64,000 nucleotides of DNA from a virus. The notes under the pieces are model-generated. The model did no database searches, was not told the DNA's origin, and saw nothing but the letters and a program-made list of their open reading frames with translations. Below, in pieces: positions 42,656-49,569 of the stretch (position 1 is its first letter; every line of letters starts with the position of its first letter). The stretch spans positions 84,740-148,739 of IMG/VR virus record IMGVR_UViG_3300017769_000001, one strand, 5' to 3'. Position numbers and translations under genes: made by a program.

Positions 42656-43116
42656 TGATTAAAGTTCACTTGTACAAAACCAAAGGAAGAATCATCCCAC
42701 AGATAATTCGTTTCATGACGTTCTCACGTTGGAACCACGTCGGCATCACAGTTGATGGTGTTTATTACGAGTCCGAATACGGTCGTGGTGTTACAGTAGA
42801 CAGGAATAAGCATGAAGCCTTCTACGAGGACGAATACGTGATTTATTTGAACGTGGGAGCCCATCAGCTGGAGGCAGTCAAAAGGTTCCTCAGAGACCAA
42901 GTAGGGAAGCCATACGATATCTTTGCGATATTCGCACTACCATTCAGATCACGTTGGCAGAGTCCGGGCAAATGGTTCTGCTCGGAACTGGTTGCTGCTG
43001 CTTTGAAAGAGGGGGATATCGCACACTTCCCATATGAAGCAAGCAGAATAACCCCGAGAGACCTTTACATCGGTCTAAATAACAACAAATTCAAGAAAGC
43101 AGAATTTCCACTATAG
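42655..43116 (+). CDS. Papain-like (NlpC/P60 superfamily, YiiX-like) peptidase
   Basis: This 153-residue protein has the circularly permuted NlpC/P60 pattern: RWNHVGITVDGVYYESE (His28) near the N-terminus and GKWFCSELVAAALKEG (Cys109) near the C-terminus, with GKPYDIFAIFALPF between. Enzymes of this group hydrolyse peptidoglycan stem peptides or lipid/peptide amides. It is set among fibre genes, coupled to propeller paralogue 4, with no signal peptide. It could be a virion-associated hydrolase acting at the host surface. Confidence 0.8.
   Translation: MIKVHLYKTKGRIIPQIIRFMTFSRWNHVGITVDGVYYESEYGRGVTVDRNKHEAFYEDEYVIYLNVGAHQLEAVKRFLRDQVGKPYDIFAIFALPFRSRWQSPGKWFCSELVAAALKEGDIAHFPYEASRITPRDLYIGLNNNKFKKAEFPL
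43075..43082 (+). promoter_or_regulatory. Late promoter box CTAAATAA
   Basis: The box lies 44 bases upstream of ATG 43127, inside the 3' end of the peptidase gene. Confidence 0.5.
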
Positions 43117-43126
43117 GAGAGTGTTA

Positions 43127-43405
43127 ATGAATCACGATGTGATTGGAACAATTTATGAAACTCAGCCGGTTTATGACGAAGAAGGAAATGTAGTGACAGA
43201 GGGCGTGCTCGCCGAAGGCTTCCATGTGAACTTCCCGAGCCCTGTACCAGAGTTTGAGGAATACCGCGTGTACCCGGCAACCCCAATTCGTGTTTATGCT
43301 GGTGGTGTCACTCCGGCATGTTACACGTTTGCCGATGAAGCTGAATGGGAAGTAAAGAAGGAAGAAGTATTCGGAAATCCGAATGAAGTAGAAGGTAACG
43401 TGTAA
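43127..43405 (+). CDS. Small acidic hypothetical protein, fibre module
   Basis: This 92-residue protein has ATG 43127 with AGGAG 7 bases upstream. It is mostly beta with an acidic C-terminus (DEAEWEVKKEEVFGNPNE). The GVLAEGFHVNF...FEEYRVYPATPIRVYAGG pattern resembles small proteins encoded near phage tail fibres, but no family is assigned. Its stop overlaps the next fibre start. Confidence 0.72.
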   Translation: MNHDVIGTIYETQPVYDEEGNVVTEGVLAEGFHVNFPSPVPEFEEYRVYPATPIRVYAGGVTPACYTFADEAEWEVKKEEVFGNPNEVEGNV

Positions 43406-44709
43406 TGAGAATGATTGGCGACGGTCTTTCGAAGAAAGGCAGAAGTGGTACTGTCGATGACATCCGACGGCGCAATGATGAAAAGCGTGAGGTCGTCGGC
43501 AATTCTGGTTTGGATGATGCGTTAAAGCGTATCGATCCTTCATGGGGTCTTGATGTCAAACCTACTCTGGATTTCGATTTCGTTCGTAATGAGTATGGGG
43601 TATATGACGGTGAGGATATTGTTAAAGGTCAATTTATTGATCACGCGACAGTATCACGAAACTCTGTTGCCACATATTTCGATGCGACCGGAAAAATGCG
43701 AACTGCTGGTGTGAATGAACCTCGATTTGCATATGATCCCGAAACTGGTGAGCCTATGGGCCTTTTGATTGAGGAACAAAAAACTAATCTAATTTTACAA
43801 TCTGAAAACCTTACTTCAGGAAACTGGACTCTCGCAGCAAATTTAACACTTGATGCAGATGTTCTTGTGGCACCAGATGGAACTTTAACAGGCGATAGAC
43901 TTACGTTAATAGGGTCTTCAGGGCATAACGTAGTTCAATCGTTTTCTCAAATAGACGGCACTACTTATACTGTATCTGTTTATGCAAAAAACGTTTCTAA
44001 TTTCAGCGACTTTTTTCAGATCGCTTATTATGACGGGCCTTCTTCTGTTGAATCAAAAACTGTTAAGATTACTGATAATTGGGAAAGGTATAGTTTTACT
44101 TTTACTGCGCAGGCAGGTGTTGCATCTCCGCAAATAAGATTGCTTGGTTTTGGTTTTGGTGGTGACGGAGATCAAGTTGGTATTTGGGGCGTCCAACTAG
44201 AGGTTGGATCTTTTGAATCTAGCTACATCAAAACAGAAGGATCTCAGGTTACTAGAGCTGCTGATAACTACACCAGAATGTTTTCTGAAGAATTTAATTC
44301 GGATGAATTCACCGTGGTAATCGATTTTGATCCACTTAGATCTCCATCTGACACAAATTTTAGACCTATTATGTTATCAGATGGTAACACAACAAACCGA
44401 ATTGGGACGGCAGGAAACTTTACGATAGTTTCAGTTGATGGAGTGACATCATTAGGAGGGCTGTCTCCTTCTTTAACCGCACCCGGAAGACTGGCAATAT
44501 CCGCAAAAGAAGGAAACATCCAGTACTGGTTTTTGGGTGAAAAGGCTTCAGAGTATATCGGGAATACCGATATCAAGAAACTAACCACGATGTTATTGGG
44601 ACATGCAGAAGCAAATTTGGTTGGCACTGTTCCAGAGATGCTGCTTAAACGGTGCACACTATACCCAATTTCGATAAATGAAGTTTATTTGAAATCAATC
44701 ACATCATGA
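43405..44709 (+). CDS. Tail fibre / adhesin with one carbohydrate-binding-like unit
   Basis: This 434-residue protein has an Arg/Lys-rich N-terminus (MRMIGDGLSKKGRSGTVDD...) that may attach it, then one copy of the unit found twice in the 711-residue fibre: RNSVATYFDATGKMRTAGVNEPRF, MGLLIEEQKTNLILQSEN, APDGTLTGDRL and GIWGVQLEVGSFESSYIKTEG. A laminin-G-like C-terminal domain follows (FTVVIDFDPLRS...LLGHAEAN). Its A/T-rich codon use after position 43,780 differs slightly from its neighbours, suggesting a recently acquired receptor-binding part. Confidence 0.78.
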   Translation: MRMIGDGLSKKGRSGTVDDIRRRNDEKREVVGNSGLDDALKRIDPSWGLDVKPTLDFDFVRNEYGVYDGEDIVKGQFIDHATVSRNSVATYFDATGKMRTAGVNEPRFAYDPETGEPMGLLIEEQKTNLILQSENLTSGNWTLAANLTLDADVLVAPDGTLTGDRLTLIGSSGHNVVQSFSQIDGTTYTVSVYAKNVSNFSDFFQIAYYDGPSSVESKTVKITDNWERYSFTFTAQAGVASPQIRLLGFGFGGDGDQVGIWGVQLEVGSFESSYIKTEGSQVTRAADNYTRMFSEEFNSDEFTVVIDFDPLRSPSDTNFRPIMLSDGNTTNRIGTAGNFTIVSVDGVTSLGGLSPSLTAPGRLAISAKEGNIQYWFLGEKASEYIGNTDIKKLTTMLLGHAEANLVGTVPEMLLKRCTLYPISINEVYLKSITS

Positions 44710-44710
44710 T

Positions 44711-44738
44711 AAACCCCCGCTTCGGCGGGGTTTTTTAT
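44711..44738. terminator. Bidirectional intrinsic terminator
   Basis: Stem CCCCGC / GCGGGG with a TTCG loop, then TTTTTT on the plus strand and AAA before it. It separates the plus-strand fibre gene from the convergent zinc-ribbon island. Confidence 0.92.
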
Positions 44739-45010
44739 AAAACTTCCAACTCAAGAGCCGTCTGAAATTCAACTATTTTACGTTGGTCTCCTTTAAACGT
44801 TGTCTGGCTCATGTAATCACTCCAGTGGTAGAAACCCCCGTTCGGAATATACGATTTAATGATCTCAGACTCTCCCCCACACCCATAACAAATGTCAGGA
44901 TCCCCCATCAGACTTTTGCGAGATAAATCAATGAGCCACCCGCAATGTTTACATTCCACACAGTAGACGTATCTCACAGGCTTTGTACGATTGTAAGCCA
45001 ATTCCGCCAC
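44735..45010 (-). CDS. Zinc-ribbon small protein 6 of the island
   Basis: This 91-residue protein has Cys pairs CVECKHCGW and CYGCGG spaced about 22 residues apart, a classic zinc ribbon. A mixed tail ends in VEFQTALELEVL. The start is GTG 45010 with AAGGA about 10 bases upstream; it overlaps the previous gene by 37 bases. It is last in the six-gene minus-strand operon. Function unknown. Confidence 0.7.
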   Translation of the reverse strand: MAELAYNRTKPVRYVYCVECKHCGWLIDLSRKSLMGDPDICYGCGGESEIIKSYIPNGGFYHWSDYMSQTTFKGDQRKIVEFQTALELEVL

Positions 45011-45306
45011 AATTCAAGCTTCCTTATCAGATGGTGTGCGTAAGAGTCTTCGTTGTTGGATATTAAGACTTCGTTGTGATGAATCCAATCAGATTGATCT
45101 GTGACTCTCTCAAAATCATGAGAATTAGTTCTTTCTCTCATGATTGATGAAGCATTCCCGCACATCATACATTCGACCTTTCCATCGGTCAACTCCCCCA
45201 TCACAGGCGTCTTCCACCCACAACGACAACACGTAATATGTCTGAAATTCCAAACATACCAATCATTAATCTCCATGTGCTCAAGAAACAAAGAAGCATT
45301 ATTCAT
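44974..45306 (-). CDS. Zinc-ribbon small protein 5 of the island
   Basis: This 110-residue protein has pairs CCRCGWKTP and CMMCGN about 20 residues apart. A helical, His/Trp-rich C-terminal region follows (HHLIRKLELWRNWL). ATG 45306 overlaps the previous stop (ATGA), so the two are coupled. Function unknown. Confidence 0.75.
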   Translation of the reverse strand: MNNASLFLEHMEINDWYVWNFRHITCCRCGWKTPVMGELTDGKVECMMCGNASSIMRERTNSHDFERVTDQSDWIHHNEVLISNNEDSYAHHLIRKLELWRNWLTIVQSL

Positions 45307-45542
45307 AGCAACATATCCAAAACTTTTTCTTCGATGATATCCATTATCTTTTCCTCATCCATGCCGACCGATTTCATACTGACGTAGAACATCCCCTGAT
45401 ATATCAGGTCATCTTCGGTCAGCGGAGACCCGTTCTGTGATTCGGTTATTCCGTGAAATGGGGTAGCACTACAACCAAAGCACCGTGGGTGCTTTCCGGA
45501 TGGCTGAACCCAGTCACATTGAGCACATCTTAGAAGAGCCAT
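45303..45542 (-). CDS. Zinc-ribbon small protein 4 of the island
   Basis: This 79-residue protein has a short ribbon CAQCDWVQPSGKHPRCFGC at residues 6-24. An acidic helical C-terminus follows (EEKIMDIIEEKVLDMLL). GAGG lies 7 bases upstream of ATG 45542. Function unknown. Confidence 0.75.
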   Translation of the reverse strand: MALLRCAQCDWVQPSGKHPRCFGCSATPFHGITESQNGSPLTEDDLIYQGMFYVSMKSVGMDEEKIMDIIEEKVLDMLL

Positions 45543-45551
45543 AAACTATCC

Positions 45552-45806
45552 TCAAAATAGCCAGAGTGAAATTTTTTCGTCCCAGTTTATACTTTTGAGA
45601 TACTCGTCGGGATCGGAAACAGACCCCAGATCTCTCCATAAAGGCTGTCTTCTTATATGCCTTTCCATATACGAGAATGATGGAGCGATATATCCACACA
45701 ACTGACACCCCGGACACGCACCAGTGAACATAGGATCTTTAGGGATTATGAACGCACAATTAATACATTTCACACATTCGTATAGATCATCACTTATGTC
45801 TTCCAC
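45552..45806 (-). CDS. Zinc-ribbon small protein 3 of the island
   Basis: This 84-residue protein has Cys pairs CVKCINCAF and CPGCQLCG. The end DEYLKSINWDEKISLWL is almost identical to that of the next gene upstream (DEYLKSINWDEKVSLWL), showing gene duplication. GTG 45806 is chosen because GGAGG lies five bases upstream; a TTG at 45818 precedes the SD. Confidence 0.72.
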   Translation of the reverse strand: MEDISDDLYECVKCINCAFIIPKDPMFTGACPGCQLCGYIAPSFSYMERHIRRQPLWRDLGSVSDPDEYLKSINWDEKISLWLF

Positions 45807-45840
45807 TGTCACCTCCAACCCCCACTTTTCTTAAAGACTA

Positions 45841-46089
45841 TCACAAATGCAACCAAAGCGAAACTTTCTCGTCCCAGTTTATACTTTTGAGGTACTCATC
45901 ATCACCCCCAAGTCTCCGTGCTCTCCAGAACAGCTGGTATCGAATGTACCTTTCAGTGCTATCAGTCCGCATAACCAATAATGGTCTATCGCAACCCGGA
46001 CAATCATCAAACATTTCATGAACAGGGACTAAAAACGCGCAGTTAAGGCATTTCATACACGCGTACTGTTTGCCACTATCCGGTTCCAT
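45841..46089 (-). CDS. Zinc-ribbon small protein 2 of the island
   Basis: This 82-residue paralogue of the preceding protein has CMKCLNCAFLVPVHEMFDDCPGC at residues 11-33 and the shared C-terminal DEYLKSINWDEKVSLWL. ATG 46089 has AGGA close upstream and GAGG at 7 bases. Function unknown. Confidence 0.75.
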   Translation of the reverse strand: MEPDSGKQYACMKCLNCAFLVPVHEMFDDCPGCDRPLLVMRTDSTERYIRYQLFWRARRLGGDDEYLKSINWDEKVSLWLHL

Positions 46090-46137
46090 TCCTATACCTC
46101 AAATCAATATTTTAACGAGACTATCCTACATCCCCAA

Positions 46138-46461
46138 TCATAAATCCACCAACGCCACCCAAGCCTCGAATTCCTTTATTTTGGCTTCAAGGTGTTCTCT
46201 CGTAACTCTGCCTTCAAAGTGTTTGACGGTGTTCTCAACCCAGTCTTTGCTGAAGTGATGAACCTGAAATGAGTAATGCTCAATGTCGTCGAATATGACA
46301 CTGCCAATTGACGTATCATCACAACCACAAACATCACAGTAATCCGGGTTTGGTTTTAGATCTATAGGATCCCTCCACCCACAAAGCGGACAATGGATGA
46401 AATAGAATTGATATTCGCTGCCCTCGTGATCACGGGCTTTCGATTTTTTCATCATTACCAT
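46138..46461 (-). CDS. Zinc-ribbon small protein 1 of the island
   Basis: This 107-residue protein has pairs CPLCGWRDP and CDVCGCDD about 15 residues apart. A helical C-terminal part follows (LEAKIKEFEAWVALVDL). The start could be ATG 46461 or 46455; GAGG lies 3 or 9 bases upstream. It is first in the operon and divergent from the gene at 46518. No late box is visible before it, so it may be expressed at another time. Confidence 0.72.
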   Translation of the reverse strand: MVMMKKSKARDHEGSEYQFYFIHCPLCGWRDPIDLKPNPDYCDVCGCDDTSIGSVIFDDIEHYSFQVHHFSKDWVENTVKHFEGRVTREHLEAKIKEFEAWVALVDL

Positions 46462-46477
46462 CTACCTCAAACATCCG

Positions 46478-46485
46478 CTAAATAA
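46478..46485 (+). promoter_or_regulatory. Late promoter box CTAAATAA
   Basis: The box lies 32 bases upstream of ATG 46518. Confidence 0.7.
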
Positions 46486-46517
46486 AGAAAAACCAAACTC
46501 ACTAAGGAGTCTAACAC

Positions 46518-46856
46518 ATGGCACTAACAGAAACAACTCGCGATGTTAAAGGTAAAACCCTGACTTTCATCGAAACTGACGCAGCTGGTAACGGCATCTA
46601 CAAAGAAGGACTGTCGGATTACGATTACAACATTTTCGTAACCGTTGACGCTGATGGCACTGGCGCTACCCTGAAAGACAAGATGGATGCGTACACCCTG
46701 AAGAACGGACGTACTGCTACCGAAGTTTACGGTTCTCTTATCGTTGACATCGACGCATATGCTGCTCTGGCTCTGAAGAAGTACTTCGAACAGAATGAAG
46801 CAGAATCTCTGATTGATCATGAAAACCGCATCGCAACTCTTGAAGCTGCTCCGTAA
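46518..46856 (+). CDS. Stand-alone NGR/VY module protein
   Basis: This 112-residue protein has AAGGAG, a late box and its own terminator, so it is probably abundant. It aligns along its length with the last about 105 residues of the adhesin ending at 51,107: GKTLTFIETDAAGNGIYKEGL / GRVLTFIDIGDGFGILKDAL, then TLKDKMD...KNGRTATEVYGSLIVDI and a C-terminal coiled segment (LIDHENRIATLE). The NGR...VY part is also in the protein at 169-585. It may be a trimeric virion decoration or an attachment module. Confidence 0.8.
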   Translation: MALTETTRDVKGKTLTFIETDAAGNGIYKEGLSDYDYNIFVTVDADGTGATLKDKMDAYTLKNGRTATEVYGSLIVDIDAYAALALKKYFEQNEAESLIDHENRIATLEAAP

Positions 46857-46870
46857 GGGCAGCTTTTCTA
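46843..46870 (+). terminator. Intrinsic terminator
   Basis: A 7-bp stem AAGCTGC / GCAGCTT encloses the stop codon of the 112-residue gene and is followed by TTTCTATT. Confidence 0.65.
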
Positions 46871-46880
46871 TTACTGATTG

Positions 46881-46961
46881 ACATCAGTGAAGTTGTGCAG
46901 TCTCTCTGATGTTCCGATAAACGTATCATGAAGGAAACGATATGGCGAGTACATCAGAGAG
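46881..46961 (+). promoter_or_regulatory. Candidate alternating RNA hairpins over the start of the 46942 gene
   Basis: CTCTCTGATGT (46902-46912) is perfectly complementary to ACATCAGAGAG (46951-46961), which lies in codons 4-7. The loop holds the AAGGA SD and the ATG. A competing stem pairs ACATCAG (46881-46887) with CTGATGT (46906-46912). The two are mutually exclusive, as in a translational switch. This is structural inference only. Confidence 0.4.
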
Positions 46962-48231
46962 CCCACAAAGCATAACTCAGAATTACACGATTCCTGTTAT
47001 AAAACAAGAATCACTTTCTATCACCGGAGATCGTACTCACGGCAGTCTTCTAACGGTGCAGGATCCTCAAAGCAGGTTCGGATCCCGTGAAACTCAACTA
47101 TTCCGGCACTGGCAAGTCGGTAGTGAGATATTGCTTAACGGAACGGCGTCATCTGCTGAGAACGGAGTCTCCGTTCCAGACACAGTTGAAGTCTGGAGTG
47201 GTATTTCTGACAATGTAGAAATCACCTCGGCAAACCTCAGACATGCGAGAATTGACCAACAATACCGTGCATTCGGTAAAGGCTCTCTGGTTAATTCTAA
47301 AGCATTCGATAATATTGGTGCTGGCGATAAATTCTATTTCGCAAAATGGGCAAATGCTGGTTGTAACTTCCAAAGAGCATACGTTCTCGGATTTTTAAAT
47401 CTAACTGGCACATTCAACACCAGTGCAGATCGTTCTCGCGGAGAACCTGTAACACTTTCCCTTGTTGGTGGTGGTACTAAGACTGGCTACATCACATCAA
47501 TCATCAATTCTGTTCTCACTCTGGAAATCGACGGTGGTTCTGGCGGGGCTGCGACTATCGAAGGTGCTACTGTAACAGGTGCCCAATCCGGAGCAACACT
47601 GGTTATCGACACATCGACAATTTACGGAAGTACAGCAGCAACCAAGATCGCCCGAATTTACAGTGGCGGTATTCCTAGTGGTCTTGGTATTAGTGTAGTG
47701 ACAAGTCACAACGGCGGTCTTATCGATGTTGATGAGTATGGAGATACTGGATACGTTGGATCGTCTGCAAACGACTACTCCAATCAGCTGTATTCCACAG
47801 ATCCCGGCAACTTCCACTTGTACGAACTTGAGATCGATTTCAGTGGCGCTACTGGATCTGTTCGACAAAGAATCGACAACAAGGTTGTTTATGAAGTGTC
47901 CGGATTGAGTAAGACATACCTATCCGCAGTGAAGGGGTTCTTCCTTTCGAATGTTGGGATGGATACATCGGGACTCCCTGTTGATGTTAATGATATCGGT
48001 TTGACTGAGTACTGGGGTGAAATAATCGCAGACAACTCATTGAAACGGTTGGTGATTGGCGACTCTAACACATTGGACACCTGCAATCACATCGAGATCC
48101 AAAAGCATACTTCTTGGGGTGAAGGAATCGTTCAATTCCAACTCAACCAAGGGTCGTTTTCTGATCTAACCGGGAAATATTTGTTCTTGGTTGATGCAGG
48201 TTTCAGCGAAGTATTTTCGGCAGCACTGTAA
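46942..48231 (+). CDS. Beta-rich adhesin-like protein A
   Basis: This 429-residue protein has an N-terminus ASTSESPQSITQNYTIPV nearly the same as the next protein (ANTSQSPLSVTQNYTIPV), suggesting a shared attachment peptide. The rest is Gly/Ser/Thr-rich beta structure, including TGYITSIINSVLTLEIDGGSGGAATIEGATVTGAQSGATL, typical of fibre shafts. A jelly-roll-like section follows (YELEIDFSGATGSVRQRIDNKVVYEV). No family is recognised; it is probably a virion surface protein. Confidence 0.75.
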   Translation: MASTSESPQSITQNYTIPVIKQESLSITGDRTHGSLLTVQDPQSRFGSRETQLFRHWQVGSEILLNGTASSAENGVSVPDTVEVWSGISDNVEITSANLRHARIDQQYRAFGKGSLVNSKAFDNIGAGDKFYFAKWANAGCNFQRAYVLGFLNLTGTFNTSADRSRGEPVTLSLVGGGTKTGYITSIINSVLTLEIDGGSGGAATIEGATVTGAQSGATLVIDTSTIYGSTAATKIARIYSGGIPSGLGISVVTSHNGGLIDVDEYGDTGYVGSSANDYSNQLYSTDPGNFHLYELEIDFSGATGSVRQRIDNKVVYEVSGLSKTYLSAVKGFFLSNVGMDTSGLPVDVNDIGLTEYWGEIIADNSLKRLVIGDSNTLDTCNHIEIQKHTSWGEGIVQFQLNQGSFSDLTGKYLFLVDAGFSEVFSAAL

Positions 48232-48235
48232 ATAG
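48228..48235 (+). promoter_or_regulatory. Late promoter box GTAAATAG
   Basis: The box lies 20 bases upstream of ATG 48256 and overlaps the preceding stop codon. Confidence 0.6.
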
Positions 48236-48255
48236 AATGAGAACTGGAAAATAAC

Positions 48256-49569
48256 ATGGCGAATACATCACAAAGTCCATTAAGCGTTACTCAGAATTAC
48301 ACCATCCCCGTTGTACTTGGCGATGGTCTCGGTATTCCGGTGATTAATAGCGCAGCAAGCAATGGCGATGGAACCATTACTCTGTCAGGAACGAATTTCG
48401 GAGTTAAGCCGCAAGCTGCACCGATTCTCTGGGCATTCGGTACTGACCGAAGAAACAATGGTGTTCCTCAACCTGCAATCGATTTCACCCCCGGTGTAGA
48501 CGTTAACGATCCGACTGTATGGTCGACTTACGTACACAACCCGGTAAAATTCTCCGATACAACCCGATATCCGGGACTTGGGGTTTCTTACTGGTCAGCT
48601 AATGGTGGTTCGTTGAGTAACCCGTTGGCGCATTTTGATGGCAATCCTTATCCGAAATACTCGGATGAAATTTACGCATCTGCTCGATTCAAGTTACTTA
48701 CAGACTGGCATAATGCTAGGGCAATTCGGGTATCAGGAATCACTGGAACGTTCGACCAAGGCCCAAGTAAGTATGAATATGGCGAAACTCTGACATTCAC
48801 TAACAATGGCGACACATGGTCAGCTCAACTTGTAGCTATAACCGGAGACGTTGCAACCATCGTTTCTGACAGTGGATTCGATTATGTGAATGCTACGGCT
48901 ACTGGCGACACGTCTGGGGCAACATTCACTTCAACAGAATATCTGGCTTCCTCTGGCGGATCCAAGTACTTCCGCATGTGGGCAGGCGGTGTTGCTGGGC
49001 CTTTCAACTCAATCACGACAAACCGTTTGATTGGTGGTTACAAGGATGAAAACGGGACGCTCATCGCATCGTACAAAAACGAAGATGGGTCTGACGATCT
49101 TGGGTATGGGACTCAGGATATGACGGCAGTTCCGGGATGGAGATTCGCGGAAGTTTATATCAACCAGAAAGGCAACCAGAGTTACCAGTACTTCGATATA
49201 GACAACCTCGGACGTCGGTACGTTCGAAATCTAACCATCCCCGAAGGACAAAAGTTTAATGATCGGGCGATGACACTGTCTCAGGTCGGTTATGACGCTG
49301 CCGGTGGAACACAGATAATCGACACTGCTTTCTACTGGGGTGAAATATATCTGGACAGTACGCCAAAACGCGTTGTTCTAAGCAACAAGCCTAACCTTGC
49401 GGATATAGGACAGGAACAGGAATTACAATTCTTGACCGCATGGACTCCCAATGGGATTACATTCGAGGAAAGAATTGGGGCACTACAGGGCATGGGGTCT
49501 GTTTATGCGTATGTGTTCACTGAAGAAGATAAAGCAAATGACGTTGGATTTTATATAGGAGACTACTAA
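48256..49569 (+). CDS. Beta-rich adhesin-like protein B
   Basis: This 437-residue paralogue of protein A has the same N-terminal peptide and a similar layout: a TGTFDQGPSKYEYGETLTFTNNGDTWSAQLVAITGDVATI middle and a sandwich-like later part (FAEVYINQKGNQSYQYFDIDNLG). An IPT/TIG-like start (INSAASNGDGTITLSGTNFG) follows the attachment peptide. The stop overlaps the next gene (TAATG). Confidence 0.75.
   Translation: MANTSQSPLSVTQNYTIPVVLGDGLGIPVINSAASNGDGTITLSGTNFGVKPQAAPILWAFGTDRRNNGVPQPAIDFTPGVDVNDPTVWSTYVHNPVKFSDTTRYPGLGVSYWSANGGSLSNPLAHFDGNPYPKYSDEIYASARFKLLTDWHNARAIRVSGITGTFDQGPSKYEYGETLTFTNNGDTWSAQLVAITGDVATIVSDSGFDYVNATATGDTSGATFTSTEYLASSGGSKYFRMWAGGVAGPFNSITTNRLIGGYKDENGTLIASYKNEDGSDDLGYGTQDMTAVPGWRFAEVYINQKGNQSYQYFDIDNLGRRYVRNLTIPEGQKFNDRAMTLSQVGYDAAGGTQIIDTAFYWGEIYLDSTPKRVVLSNKPNLADIGQEQELQFLTAWTPNGITFEERIGALQGMGSVYAYVFTEEDKANDVGFYIGDY

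Noticed and set aside
43124-43543. 139-codon minus-strand frame in the fibre module
   Set aside because: It is antisense to two coupled genes with good starts; Cys/His richness is chance from the complementary codons.
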